Positions 33,470 through 42,244 of a stretch of 64,000 nt of DNA are shown here, piece after piece. Position 1 is the first letter of the stretch. Each line of letters starts with the position of its first letter. The stretch is from Klebsiella pneumoniae (GTDB lineage: Bacteria; Pseudomonadota; Gammaproteobacteria; Pseudomonadales; UBA5518): assembly GCA_945862145.1 (NCBI GenBank), contig CAMAXE010000006.1:98196-162195 (forward strand), given 5' to 3'. Below the pieces are notes generated by a model. It was not told where the DNA came from. It searched no databases and was given only the letters and a program-made list of their open reading frames with translations. The position numbers and the translations under genes were made by a program.

Positions 33470-35584
33470 GTGAATTCAGTTAGGAAGACATTCAAATACG
33501 GCGAACAGACCGTGACGCTGGAGACCGGGCGCATTGCCCGCCAGGCGTCGGGCGCGGTGGTCGTCACCATCGGCAACATCACGGTGCTTTGCACCGTGGT
33601 CGGCGCGAAGAGCGCAAAGGCAGGGCAGGATTTCTTCCCGCTCTCCGTTCACTACATCGAGAAGACCTTTGCCGCGGGCAAGATCCCCGGCGGCTTCTTC
33701 AAGCGCGAGGGGCGCCTCTCCGAGAAGGAGACCCTCACCTCCCGCCTGATCGACCGTCCGATCCGTCCGCTGTTTCCCAGCGGCTTCCGCAACGAAGTCC
33801 AGGTGCTCTGCACCGTGCTCTCGACCGACCGTCTGAGCGATCCGGATATCGCGGCGATGCTCGGCACCTCGGCGGCCCTCTCGATCTCGGGTATCCCCTT
33901 CGACGGTCCGATTGCAGGCGCTCGCGTCGGCTTTTCGGCCGAGACGGGCTACATGCTGAACCCCGACTACGCCCAGTTGAAGGATTCCCTCCTCGACATG
34001 GTCGTGGCGGGCACCGATGACGCCGTCTTGATGGTCGAGTCCGAGGCGCAGGAGCTTAGCGAAGACCAGATGCTGGGTGCCGTGCTGTTCGCTCACCAGC
34101 AAATGCAGGGCGCGGTAAAGGCCATCAAGGAACTCGCCGCCGAGTGCGGCAAGCCGCGCTGGGAAATCGCAGCGCCGGCCGAGGATGCGGAGCTGGTCGA
34201 AAAACTCCGCGAGCATTTTTCGCACGAAATCGGTGAGGCCTATCGCATCACCGAGAAGCAGTCCCGCTACGCCCGTGTGGGCGAACTGCGCAACGCGGCG
34301 ATTGCCGCTCTGGCGGTTGAGGGCGGCCCCAGTGCCGAGAGCGTCTCGAAATCTTTCGGCAAGCTCGAGAAGAAAATCGTTCGCGAGCGCATCGTGAACG
34401 GCAAGCCCCGGATCGACGGGCGTGACCTTAAGACGGTGCGCCCCATCGTCTCCGAGGTCGGCATATTGCCGCGCGTTCACGGCTCGGCGCTCTTCACCCG
34501 CGGCGAGACGCAGGCCCTGGTGGTCACCACCCTTGGAACCACCCGCGACGCGCAGATCGTGGACGCGCTGCAGGGCGAGTTCCGTGACTCCTTCATGCTG
34601 CACTACAACTTCCCCCCCTATTCGGTGGGTGAATGCGGCCGCATGGGCGCCCCTGGTCGCCGTGAAATCGGCCACGGCAGGCTTGCTCGCCGCGGTATCG
34701 CAGCCGTGCTGCCCTCGCCTGATGATTTCCCCTACACGATCCGTGTGGTCTCCGAGGTCACCGAGTCGAACGGCTCCAGTTCCATGGCCAGCCTATGTGG
34801 TGCGAGCCTCGCGATGATGGACGCCGGTGTGCCGTTGCGCGCCCCGGTTGCCGGGATCGCGATGGGATTGGTCAAGGAAGGCAACAAGTTTGCCGTCATC
34901 ACCGACATCCTGGGCGACGAGGATCACCTCGGCGACATGGACTTCAAGGTGGCCGGTTCCGCCGAGGGCGTTACCGCCCTGCAGATGGACATCAAGATCA
35001 ACGGTATCACCGAGGAAATCATGGAAGCGGCCCTCGAGCAGGCCCGCGTGGCGCGTCTTCACATCCTGGCCGAGATGAGCCGTGCGATCACCGAGCCGCG
35101 CACCAGCATCTCGGATCACGCACCGCAGATCGTCACGATCCGTATCGATCCTGACAAGATCCGCGATGTCATCGGCAAGGGTGGCAGTGTGATCCGCTCG
35201 ATCACCGAGGAGACTGGCGCCTCGATCGACATCGACGATGACGGCACCGTGCGCATCTATGGCAGCAACGCCGCTTCCCGCGATGCGGCGCTGGCGAGGG
35301 TGGAGACCATCACCGCCGAGGCAAAAGTGGGCGAGATCTACATGGGCACCGTCGCCCGCATCGTCGACTTCGGCGCGTTCGTCACCATCCTGCCCGGCAA
35401 GGACGGCCTGGTGCATATCTCGCAGATCGCCAACCAGCGTATCGAGAACGTCACCGATGTGCTGAGCGAGGGCCAGCAGGTCCGCGTGAAGGTGCTGGAT
35501 GTCGATCCCCGCGGTCGCATCAAGCTGAGCATCAAGGAAGTAGCCGAAGACGATGCTGCTGCCGCAGCTGCCGAGGCGAGTTGA
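33470..35584 (+). CDS. pnp: PNPase, polyribonucleotide nucleotidyltransferase
   Basis: A 704-residue 3'-to-5' phosphorolytic exoribonuclease and degradosome member. Two RNase PH-like domains (about 10-215 and 310-540) frame an all-alpha domain; the second holds [23 protein letters not shown] and [22 protein letters not shown] domain ([22 protein letters not shown], about 565) and an S1 domain (about 622-690) follow. The start is GTG with AGAGGA upstream. PNPase with Hfq and RNase E would act on the decoy RNA proposed at 42 kb, though that link is inference. A good terminator follows. Confidence 0.97.
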   Translation: MNSVRKTFKYGEQTVTLETGRIARQASGAVVVTIGNITVLCTVVGAKSAKAGQDFFPLSVHYIEKTFAAGKIPGGFFKREGRLSEKETLTSRLIDRPIRPLFPSGFRNEVQVLCTVLSTDRLSDPDIAAMLGTSAALSISGIPFDGPIAGARVGFSAETGYMLNPDYAQLKDSLLDMVVAGTDDAVLMVESEAQELSEDQMLGAVLFAHQQMQGAVKAIKELAAECGKPRWEIAAPAEDAELVEKLREHFSHEIGEAYRITEKQSRYARVGELRNAAIAALAVEGGPSAESVSKSFGKLEKKIVRERIVNGKPRIDGRDLKTVRPIVSEVGILPRVHGSALFTRGETQALVVTTLGTTRDAQIVDALQGEFRDSFMLHYNFPPYSVGECGRMGAPGRREIGHGRLARRGIAAVLPSPDDFPYTIRVVSEVTESNGSSSMASLCGASLAMMDAGVPLRAPVAGIAMGLVKEGNKFAVITDILGDEDHLGDMDFKVAGSAEGVTALQMDIKINGITEEIMEAALEQARVARLHILAEMSRAITEPRTSISDHAPQIVTIRIDPDKIRDVIGKGGSVIRSITEETGASIDIDDDGTVRIYGSNAASRDAALARVETITAEAKVGEIYMGTVARIVDFGAFVTILPGKDGLVHISQIANQRIENVTDVLSEGQQVRVKVLDVDPRGRIKLSIKEVAEDDAAAAAAEAS

Positions 35585-35612
35585 TTCCGGGAAACTTTCC
35601 CGTTACCCGGAA

Positions 35613-35635
35613 GGGGGGGCGAAAGCCCCCTTTTT
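35613..35635 (+). terminator. Intrinsic terminator of the pnp operon
   Basis: A GC stem GGGGGC/GCCCCC closed by a GAAA tetraloop, extended by two G-T pairs and followed by five T residues (35631-35635). It ends the long rightward block 29 bp after the pnp stop. Confidence 0.88.
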
Positions 35636-35753
35636 CATGGGCGCCTATTGGTGATTCCAGTGGGCGAGCTCGTTGCTTCGCCTGAGGGCCCGCTCACCCG
35701 GACGCCTGGTGCGTCGAGACAACAAACATGCTTCGCCCCGCCGTGGGGGAATC

Positions 35754-37691
35754 TCAGGAGGCTGTGCGCCCCTTGATCAGCGAATCCACCACGCCGGGGT
35801 CGGCCAGCGTGCTCGTGTCGCCCAGGCTGTCGAGTTCGTTGGCAGCCACCTTGCGCAGAATCCGGCGCATTATCTTGCCGGAGCGGGTTTTCGGCAGGCC
35901 AGGTGCCCACTGGATGGTGTCTGGCCTTGCGATGGCGCCGATCTCGCGCGTTATCAGGTCGAGCAACTCTTTGCGCAGTGTCTCGTCAGCTTCGACGTCG
36001 TGCATCAGGGTGACGTAGGCGTAAATACCCGTACCCTTGATGTCGTGAGGACAGCCGACGACGGCAGCCTCCGCTACCTTTTCGTGGAGCAACAGCGCGT
36101 TCTCGATCTCGGCGGTGCCGAGCCGGTGTCCGGAGACGTTGATCACGTCATCGACGCGCCCGGTAATCCAGAAATAGCCGTCGGCATCGCGCCTGGCGCC
36201 ATCCCCGGTGAAGTAATAGCCCGGATAAGTACTGAAGTACGTTTCGATCAGCCGCTTGTGGTCGCCGTAAATCGTGCGGATCTGGCTCGGCCACGACCGG
36301 GTGATCACCAGATTGCCGCTGCCCTCGCCCTCGATGATATTGCCCTCGGCATCGACCAGAGCGGGCACCACACCAAAGAAGGGGCGTGCCGCGGAACCCG
36401 GCTTGAGGCGCGTTGCCCCAGGCAGCGGAGCGATCATGATTGCGCCCGTCTCGGTCTGCCACCAGGTATCGACAATCGGGCAGCGACTCTCGCCGACGAT
36501 CTGGTAATACCACTCCCAGGGCTCTGGGTTGATCGGCTCGCCCACCGAGCCCAGCAGTTGCAGTGACTTGCGCGAGGTCCGCGTCACGAACTCGTCGCCT
36601 TGCTGCATCAACGCACGGATGGCCGTAGGGGCGGTGTAGAAGATGTTGACCTGATGCTTGTCGATGATCTCCCAGCAGCGCGAGGCCGAAGGCCAGGTCG
36701 GGATGCCCTCGAACACCAGGGTGGTGGCCCCGTTCGCGAGCGGTCCATAAACGATGTAGGAATGTCCTGTCACCCAGCCCACGTCGGCCGTACACCAATA
36801 GATCTCGCCGTCGTGGTAGTCGAAAACATACTTGTGGGTCATGGCAGCCTGCAGCAGATAACCCGCCGTAGTGTGCAACACGCCCTTTGGTTTGCCGGTA
36901 GAGCCGGAGGTGTAGAGGATGAACAGCGGATCTTCCGCGTCCATTGACTCGGGCTCGCACTCTGCAGGTACCGCGGCCGTTTCCTCGTGGTACCAGATGT
37001 CACGGCCCTGCTGCCAGCTGATTTCCCCGCCGGTACGCCTTACAACCAAGCAGGTGTGCACGCTCGGGCATGCCGCGAGAGCGGCGTCAGCATTGGACTT
37101 CAGCGGGATCCGCTTACCCCCGCGCAGGCCTTCATCGGCGGTGATCAGCGCCGCACAGTCGCTGTCCTGGATACGATCTTTGAGTGACTCGGGGGAAAAG
37201 CCACCGAAGACCACCGAGTGGATCGCGCCGATGCGCGCGCACGCGAGCATTGCGTACGTGGCCTCGGGGATCATCGGCATGTAAATGCACACCCGGTCGC
37301 CACGCCTTATGCCGCGAGACTTCAGTACATTGGCCAGCCGGCAGACATGTCCGTAGAGTTCGCGGTAGGTGATTTTCGCGTCCTGCGTGGGGTCATCCCC
37401 CTCCCAGATGATCGCCACTTGCTCTGCGCGTGCCGGGAGGTGCCGGTCGATGCAGTTAACCGAAACGTTCAGGCGTGCGCCCGCGAACCAGCGGGCCTCA
37501 CCCTGGGCAAGATCGCTCTCATGCAACGTGTCCCACTCCCGCTCGAACAGCAAGAACTCGCGTGCCATTCGGGCCCAGAAATCTTCGGGCGCCGTGACGG
37601 ATTCGGCATAGAGGTGACGGTAGGTCTCGTCGTCGATGTGCGCGCGGCGCTGCCAGACGTCCGGGACTGGGTGCTCGCTGATTTGCAGCAT
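35754..37691 (-). CDS. acs: Acs, acetyl-CoA synthetase
   Basis: A 645-residue AMP-forming ligase that activates acetate to acetyl-CoA. The adenylation motif is [19 protein letters not shown], with DTWWQTETG and [36 protein letters not shown] following; the C-terminal [15 protein letters not shown] carries the Lys that is acetylated in known enzymes. The ATG at 37691 has TGAGGAC upstream and matches the family. It is 10 bp downstream of panC and so looks like the last gene of the pcnB-folK-dnk-panB-panC operon, coupling acetate use to the CoA precursor genes. Confidence 0.96.
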   Translation of the reverse strand: MLQISEHPVPDVWQRRAHIDDETYRHLYAESVTAPEDFWARMAREFLLFEREWDTLHESDLAQGEARWFAGARLNVSVNCIDRHLPARAEQVAIIWEGDDPTQDAKITYRELYGHVCRLANVLKSRGIRRGDRVCIYMPMIPEATYAMLACARIGAIHSVVFGGFSPESLKDRIQDSDCAALITADEGLRGGKRIPLKSNADAALAACPSVHTCLVVRRTGGEISWQQGRDIWYHEETAAVPAECEPESMDAEDPLFILYTSGSTGKPKGVLHTTAGYLLQAAMTHKYVFDYHDGEIYWCTADVGWVTGHSYIVYGPLANGATTLVFEGIPTWPSASRCWEIIDKHQVNIFYTAPTAIRALMQQGDEFVTRTSRKSLQLLGSVGEPINPEPWEWYYQIVGESRCPIVDTWWQTETGAIMIAPLPGATRLKPGSAARPFFGVVPALVDAEGNIIEGEGSGNLVITRSWPSQIRTIYGDHKRLIETYFSTYPGYYFTGDGARRDADGYFWITGRVDDVINVSGHRLGTAEIENALLLHEKVAEAAVVGCPHDIKGTGIYAYVTLMHDVEADETLRKELLDLITREIGAIARPDTIQWAPGLPKTRSGKIMRRILRKVAANELDSLGDTSTLADPGVVDSLIKGRTAS

Positions 37692-37701
37692 TGATGGGTC
37701 C

Positions 37702-38556
37702 TCAGGACGTGGGCAGGGAGAGGGTGACGTTGTCGATGAGCCGAGTCCGCCCCAGCCAGGCTGCAGCCAGTATGGCGAGCTCCTGCTCGCCCGCCGCAGC
37801 TTCAAGCGTACGAGCGCAACGCACCGAGAAATAATCCGGCAGGAAGCCTGCGTGCAATAGCTCCACCCGGGCTTCGGCCTCCACCAGCGGATAACGGTGA
37901 TCTCCGGACAGGATCCGGTCGCGGGCCGCGCAGAGGACACGGTAGAGCGCCGGTGCGATAGCGCGCTCCTGTGCGTTCAGGTAGCCGTTACGCGAGCTGA
38001 GCGCCACGCCATCATCGGCGCGCGTCACGGGCGCCTCGATGATGTCGATCGGCATACACAGGTCCTGGACCATGCGCTTGACGATCGCCAGCTGCTGGAA
38101 GTCCTTGATGCCGAACACGGCCGCGTCTGGTTGCACGATGGTGAAGAGTTTTGCCACGATCGTCGTGACACCGGTGAAGTGTCCGGGGCGCGTGGCACCG
38201 CAGAGAATATTGGTCATCGTGGGAACCGCAACCGTGGTCTGCTCCTCGACGCCGTTAGGGTAGATCTCGAGGTCCGTGGGGCAGAACAGGGCGTTGCAGT
38301 CCACGCTCTCGAGCTTCCCGATGTCGGTGTCGAGGGTGCGCGGATAGAGCGCGTAGTCCTCGTTTTTGCCGAACTGCAGGGGGTTTACAAAGATGCTGAC
38401 CACGGTGCGCTGACCGTGGAGCGCCGCGAGTTGCACCAACTCCAGATGACCCTGATGGAGATTGCCAAGCGTTGGCACGAAGACAACGCGTTCGCCAGCC
38501 GCGCGCCACCGGCTCACCGTTCCGCGGATATCGCTGAAGCGCCTGCAGATTTCCAT
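37702..38556 (-). CDS. panC: PanC, pantothenate synthetase
   Basis: A 284-residue ligase joining pantoate and beta-alanine with ATP, the last step to vitamin B5. The nucleotide motif [16 protein letters not shown], the block [19 protein letters not shown] and the KMSKS-like ALSSRNGYL are visible. The ATG at 38556 gives the normal family length; the frame remains open far upstream but that part lies inside panB on another frame. panD is not present here, although it is often next in Pseudomonas. Confidence 0.95.
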   Translation of the reverse strand: MEICRRFSDIRGTVSRWRAAGERVVFVPTLGNLHQGHLELVQLAALHGQRTVVSIFVNPLQFGKNEDYALYPRTLDTDIGKLESVDCNALFCPTDLEIYPNGVEEQTTVAVPTMTNILCGATRPGHFTGVTTIVAKLFTIVQPDAAVFGIKDFQQLAIVKRMVQDLCMPIDIIEAPVTRADDGVALSSRNGYLNAQERAIAPALYRVLCAARDRILSGDHRYPLVEAEARVELLHAGFLPDYFSVRCARTLEAAAGEQELAILAAAWLGRTRLIDNVTLSLPTS

Positions 38557-38590
38557 GCTTGAAGAAGTCTTGGGAGTGCGCGGGCGACGG

Positions 38591-39382
38591 TCAGTCGAAA
38601 CCGTGTTCCGGTGCCGGAAAACTGCCGTCGCGGACGGCCCGGGCGTAGGCTTCCAGAGCGCCGTGGATGCTGCCGCCGTCGGCCAGGAAATTGCGTACGA
38701 AGCGCGGTGGGCGTGCGTTGATCCCGAGCAGGTCATGCATCACGAGGACCTGCGCGTCGGTTGCCGCACCGGCACCGATGCCTATCACCGGCATGTCGAC
38801 CCGAGCGCTGACTTGGGCGGCAAGTGTGCGGGGTACGCACTCGAGTACGAGCAGTGCGGCGCCGGCGTCCTGGAGTTCTGCGGCGTCTGCCAGGATCCGC
38901 TGTGCATCCGCCGGATCACGGCCCTGCACGATCCAGCCGCCAAAACTGTTCACCGACTGCGGCGTGAGTCCCAGGTGTCCGCATACGGGTACGCCGCGCT
39001 CGGTGAGTGCGCGCACGCTCCCGGCCAGCCAGGCACCACCTTCCATCTTCACCATGTGTGCGCCCGCGCGCATCAGCCGCGATGCGTTTTCCAGCGCGTC
39101 GGCCTGCGAGCCGTAGGACATGAACGGCATGTCGGCGATGACCAGCGGCCGCGAGACCGCCCGGCTGACGCTGGTTGTGTGGTAGCACATGTCCGCGATG
39201 GTGACCGGAAGGGTGGTCGGGTGACCCTGCAGCACCATGCCGAGCGAGTCGCCCACCAGAATAGTCTCTATTCCGGCGGCCTCGGCTAGACGCGCGAAGC
39301 TCGCATCGTAGGCCGTCACGCAGCTGAAGCGTTGCTTCTCGCGCTTCATGTCGCGCAGCGTCCTGACGGTTACCGCTTTCAT
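38591..39382 (-). CDS. panB: PanB, ketopantoate hydroxymethyltransferase
   Basis: A 263-residue TIM-barrel enzyme that transfers a hydroxymethyl group from methylene-tetrahydrofolate to 2-oxoisovalerate. Family blocks: SCVTAYDASFARLAEAAG, ILVGDSLGMVLQGH, MPFMSYG, KMEGG and VIGIGAGAATDAQVLVMHDLLG. The metal ligand Asp and the catalytic Glu in LVLECVP are present. It lies 34 bp upstream of panC and 14 bp downstream of the kinase gene. The folate enzyme FolK is encoded in the same operon, fitting the need for a folate cofactor. Confidence 0.96.
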   Translation of the reverse strand: MKAVTVRTLRDMKREKQRFSCVTAYDASFARLAEAAGIETILVGDSLGMVLQGHPTTLPVTIADMCYHTTSVSRAVSRPLVIADMPFMSYGSQADALENASRLMRAGAHMVKMEGGAWLAGSVRALTERGVPVCGHLGLTPQSVNSFGGWIVQGRDPADAQRILADAAELQDAGAALLVLECVPRTLAAQVSARVDMPVIGIGAGAATDAQVLVMHDLLGINARPPRFVRNFLADGGSIHGALEAYARAVRDGSFPAPEHGFD

Positions 39383-39396
39383 GTATCGCCGCGTGC

Positions 39397-40050
39397 TCAG
39401 AAAAAAGTAGGATTGAAGTAGTGCCGACCGGGCCCTAACTGAAGGATGTAATCAACGAGTTCGCCATAGTGTTTATCGTCATTTGCGAAGTCAATAGACG
39501 CCGCGTTCACGATCAGCAGCGGCGCATCGTCGTAAAAATGGAAGAACTGGCTGTAGGCCTCGTTCAGTTGCTCCAGATAACGTCGCTCGATCATCTGCTC
39601 GAACGCGATGCCCCGTCGTTGGACGCGCTCGAAGAGCACATCGACCGGCGCCTGCAGATAGATCACGAGCTCCGGTCGGGGCGCGCTAGGCATCAGGCGG
39701 TCGAAGATCATCTCGTAGAGGCCGAATTCATCGGCTGCCAGATTTACCTGGGCGAAGAGGCGGTCTTTTTCGATCAGGTAATCCGCAACCCGCCCCGATT
39801 CGAAGAGATCGGCCTGGCGGAGCACGTCGAGTTGCCGCACGCGCTGGAAGAGGAAGTAGAGCTGGGTGGCAAGGGCATTGCGCGAGCGCTGCCGGTAAAA
39901 GGCTTCAAGGAACGGATTGTCGGCGGCCTCTTCGAGCATGGTCTGGTGCCCGAAGGTATCGGCCAGCCGCCGCGCGAGGGTGCTCTTGCCAGCCCCGATA
40001 GGGCCTTCGACCGCGATGTAGCGCGGAACGCGCGCCTCACGCGGCGCCAT
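39397..40050 (-). CDS. Deoxynucleoside kinase (dNK family)
   Basis: A 217-residue P-loop kinase. The motif IAVEGPIGAGKSTLARRLA lies near residues 12-30, a DR-type motif (IEKDRLFAQVN) near 93 and the lid RRGIAFEQMIERRYLEQL near 145. The family phosphorylates deoxyadenosine, deoxyguanosine or deoxycytidine for salvage; the substrate cannot be told from sequence by eye. It overlaps folK by 14 bp and precedes panB by 14 bp, so it is cotranscribed with vitamin genes. The ATG at 40050 fits the overlap; an upstream in-frame start at 40074 adds eight residues. Confidence 0.85.
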   Translation of the reverse strand: MAPREARVPRYIAVEGPIGAGKSTLARRLADTFGHQTMLEEAADNPFLEAFYRQRSRNALATQLYFLFQRVRQLDVLRQADLFESGRVADYLIEKDRLFAQVNLAADEFGLYEMIFDRLMPSAPRPELVIYLQAPVDVLFERVQRRGIAFEQMIERRYLEQLNEAYSQFFHFYDDAPLLIVNAASIDFANDDKHYGELVDYILQLGPGRHYFNPTFF

Positions 40051-40555
40051 CGTGCGCTCCTGCCGCTGAGCCAATGCATTCCAGATCCCGATCGCTCATG
40101 CGCGCCCGGAGCGACTGCAGGCGCTGCCCGCCAGGGAGTATTAGTGAAGGCGCGAGATCGCTCAGGGGAAAGACCACAAAATTCCGCTCGGCAAGGCGCG
40201 GGTGGGGCACTTGCAATCGTGGCATATCAACGCAGGTCTGTCCGTGCAGCAGCAAATCGAGGTCGAGAGTCCGCGGCCCCCAGCGCTCCGCGCGAATCCT
40301 GCCCGCCGCACGCTCGATGTCGTGAAGGGCTTGCAGCAGTGTGTACGGTGTGAGTGCAGAGCGCAGTTCGGCGACGCCGTTCAGGTAGTCGCCCTGCGCA
40401 CCCGGGCCCATAGCTTTGCTGCGATACCACGGGCTGATTCGCAGAAGACGCGTCCGGGGAAGTCTCGAGAGTTGTGCGGTGGCGAAGCCGACATGTGCCG
40501 CGCGGTCGCCGAGGTTGCTGCCGATCCCGATAAAGACTCTCGCCTCAGCCGGCAT
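40037..40555 (-). CDS. folK: FolK, hydroxymethyl-dihydropterin pyrophosphokinase
   Basis: A 172-residue enzyme that transfers pyrophosphate from ATP to the pterin in folate synthesis. It starts VFIGIGSNLGDRAAHVGFA and holds SPWYRSKAMGPGAQGDYLNGV and the signature RWGPRTLDLDLLL, then VPHPRLAERNFVVFPL. The ATG at 40555 overlaps the end of pcnB by 11 bp; the frame is open further upstream within pcnB but that part is not FolK-like. Confidence 0.95.
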   Translation of the reverse strand: MPAEARVFIGIGSNLGDRAAHVGFATAQLSRLPRTRLLRISPWYRSKAMGPGAQGDYLNGVAELRSALTPYTLLQALHDIERAAGRIRAERWGPRTLDLDLLLHGQTCVDMPRLQVPHPRLAERNFVVFPLSDLAPSLILPGGQRLQSLRARMSDRDLECIGSAAGAHDGAA

Positions 40556-41927
40556 CGCTGCGGGCTCCGCCGCGCGGTTTGCGGCGCCGGCGCCGGCGTA
40601 CGGGAGCGGAGTCCTCGTCGCTGCGGGGCGCTGCCGGTTCTTCGCCAGCCTGTAGTTGGGTCCACCAGTGACCGGCGCCATCCAGGTCTTCCCCCGCTTG
40701 CTCCCGCAGTAGCAGGAAGTCATAGGAGGCACGGAAGCGTGGATGGCTGAGAAGACGCTGCGGGCTACGCCGGGACTCCAGCCGGTGCTGGAGTTCCCAG
40801 ATCTCCCGCATGGGCGTGGCAAAACGGCGCGGGATGGTGATCAATCGCACCTGCGCGCCAACCACATTTGCCGCGGCCTCATGGAGTGCTGCGACCGGCG
40901 GCTCGCCCTTGCTCACCAGCATCTGCATGCGGCGGATCATGGGCGGCCAGAGCAGCGCGGCAAACAGGAACGCAGGCGTCACGGTCTTGTCGTTGGCAAC
41001 GCGTTCGTCGCTGTTGCGAAGCGCTGCGGTGACGAGGTTTCTCTGCATCGGCGCACGGCGGATGGCGTCTGCCGTGGCAGGAAACAGCAACTCGAAGATC
41101 CGGTGGTGCTCCAGAAACGCAAAGGTTTTCTCACCCTTCCCTGCGAGTAGCAGTTTGAGGATCTCCTCGAACATGCGGGCGGCGGCGACTCCCTCGAGCA
41201 AGTGGCGACAGCGCGCGATCGCGGCCACCGCGAAAGGATCGATCAGGAAGTCGAGCTTGGCCGCGAAGCGGATCGCACGGATCATCCGCACCGGATCTTC
41301 CTGGAAGCGCTGCGCGGGGTCTCCCACTACCCGCAGGAGGCGTGACGCGAGGTCCGCTACACCGGTGGAGAAATCCAGGACGATATTGGCATCAGGGTCG
41401 TAGTAGAGACCGTTGACCGTGAAGTCGCGCCGCAGGGCGTCTTCCTCCACGGTGCCGAACACGTTGTCCCTGAGAAGCATTCCTGAGCTTGCGCAGACGG
41501 CGCTGTACTGACTCGATATCTCGATCGACTCTTCGTCTCCCTCGGCGCCTTCCACGCTTTCGGGGTCACTGTCGAACCCCGGGCTGTGGTGGCCGCGGAA
41601 AGTGGAGACCTCGATGATCTCGCGCCCCGAGCGTACGTGCACGATCTGGAAGCGCCTGCCCACGATGCGGGAGCGGCGAAACAGCGCGTGTACCTCTGCG
41701 GGATGGGCGCTGGTGGATACATCGAAGTCTTTGGGCGGCCGACCGAGCAGCAGGTCCCTCACGCAACCGCCCACAAGGTAGGACTCGAAGCCTGCACTGC
41801 GCAGTGTGCGCACGACACTGAGTGCATCCTGGCTGATACCAGCTGGCGTGATGCCATGTTCCGGGGCGCCGTAACGGCGTGGCCCGGTGGCGTCACGCAG
41901 GGATCCGGAGCTAGGCAGTGGGTTCAA
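40545..41927 (-). CDS. pcnB: PcnB, poly(A) polymerase I
   Basis: A nucleotidyltransferase of about 460 residues that adds poly(A) tails to RNAs marked for decay. The active site block SYLVGGCVRDLLLGRPPKDFDVSTSA has the two catalytic Asp, followed by RRDFTVNGLYYDPD, GDPAQRFQEDPVRMIRAIRFAAKL and a very basic tail (VRRRRRRKPRGG). The start is uncertain: I chose TTG at 41927 because it lies after a likely promoter and gives a normal N-terminus; no ATG is suitable and no strong ribosome binding site is seen. First gene of the pcnB-folK-dnk-panB-panC-acs operon. Confidence 0.9.
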   Translation of the reverse strand: MNPLPSSGSLRDATGPRRYGAPEHGITPAGISQDALSVVRTLRSAGFESYLVGGCVRDLLLGRPPKDFDVSTSAHPAEVHALFRRSRIVGRRFQIVHVRSGREIIEVSTFRGHHSPGFDSDPESVEGAEGDEESIEISSQYSAVCASSGMLLRDNVFGTVEEDALRRDFTVNGLYYDPDANIVLDFSTGVADLASRLLRVVGDPAQRFQEDPVRMIRAIRFAAKLDFLIDPFAVAAIARCRHLLEGVAAARMFEEILKLLLAGKGEKTFAFLEHHRIFELLFPATADAIRRAPMQRNLVTAALRNSDERVANDKTVTPAFLFAALLWPPMIRRMQMLVSKGEPPVAALHEAAANVVGAQVRLITIPRRFATPMREIWELQHRLESRRSPQRLLSHPRFRASYDFLLLREQAGEDLDGAGHWWTQLQAGEEPAAPRSDEDSAPVRRRRRRKPRGGARSDAG

Positions 41928-41965
41928 TAAGGAGCGCTTCTGTGACGAGGACGGTAGTGCGCCGG

Positions 41966-41976
41966 AGTGTAGCACA
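41966..41976 (-). promoter_or_regulatory. Possible extended -10 promoter for pcnB
   Basis: On the minus strand TGTGCTACACT carries a TGN-TACACT extended -10 about 38 bp before the chosen pcnB start. No good -35 is present. It lies 36 bp beyond the terminator of the proposed small RNA. Confidence 0.35.
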
Positions 41977-42006
41977 GGGCAACTGGCACACGAATTCAAG
42001 ACCCTG

Positions 42007-42038
42007 AAACAACAAGGGGAAGCCTGTCGGCTTCCCCT
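42007..42038 (-). terminator. Terminator hairpin of the candidate small RNA
   Basis: A perfect 10-bp stem AGGGGAAGCC/GGCTTCCCCT with a 4-nt loop (42015-42038). On the minus strand it is followed by TTGTTGTTT, an imperfect U-tract. There is no T-run on the plus side, so it serves the minus strand. Confidence 0.7.
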
Positions 42039-42087
42039 CTGGAGGTCTTCATCCCGGTTGGTCTTATTCTTCGCGTCTTATTCTTAT
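42007..42087 (-). ncRNA. Candidate CrcZ-like small RNA (short Hfq-decoy RNA)
   Basis: Position between cbrB and pcnB is that of CrcZ, the RNA that in Pseudomonas binds Hfq and relieves catabolite repression. From a sigma-54 promoter, transcription would start near 42087. The first 27 nt hold two copies of AAGAATAAGAC separated by GCGA; each is a run of ARN triplets (AAG-AAT-AAG), the motif bound by the distal face of Hfq, and matches the AAnAAnAA element of CrcZ. An unpaired ACCUCC follows, then a 10-bp hairpin with a U-rich end. At about 81 nt it is far shorter than P. aeruginosa CrcZ (about 400 nt). No coding frame is apparent. Ends are inferred, not mapped. Confidence 0.62.
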
Positions 42088-42098
42088 GAGAATAGAAA

Positions 42099-42115
42099 AG
42101 CATTCCGCGTGCCAA
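42099..42115 (-). promoter_or_regulatory. Sigma-54 (-24/-12) promoter of the candidate small RNA
   Basis: The minus strand reads TTGGCACG-CGGA-ATGCT. Against YTGGCACG-N4-TTGCW this has the invariant GG and GC at the right spacing and one mismatch. The adjacent cbrB encodes a sigma-54 activator with an intact GAFTGA motif. Confidence 0.75.
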
Positions 42116-42188
42116 TCAGGGAAAAATGATTCAGATCAAATTGTTGCGAAAGGATGAGGGCCTGGCCGAGTAGGATTCATTGCAGAAA

Positions 42189-42235
42189 CGTTACTTTTGA
42201 CCCCGCAAGACGTTACGTTTTTATGTCCAGTAACA
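42189..42235 (-). promoter_or_regulatory. Likely CbrB enhancer site upstream of the sigma-54 promoter
   Basis: On the minus strand TGTTAC (42235-42230), 13 bp, GTAACG (42216-42211), then a further GTAACG (42194-42189) 22 bp on. The inverted repeat resembles the TGTTAC...GTAACA type of site that I recall for Pseudomonas CbrB; I could not verify that here. It is centred about 110 bp upstream of the -24 element, a normal enhancer distance, and starts just after the cbrB stop. Confidence 0.6.
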
Positions 42236-42244
42236 ACTTTTCTA

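Noticed and set aside
42079..42094. TATTCT-N4-AGAATA inverted repeat considered as a Fur box
   Set aside because: It matches the Fur consensus poorly and lies over the start of the proposed small RNA, where the A-rich Hfq elements explain the sequence better.
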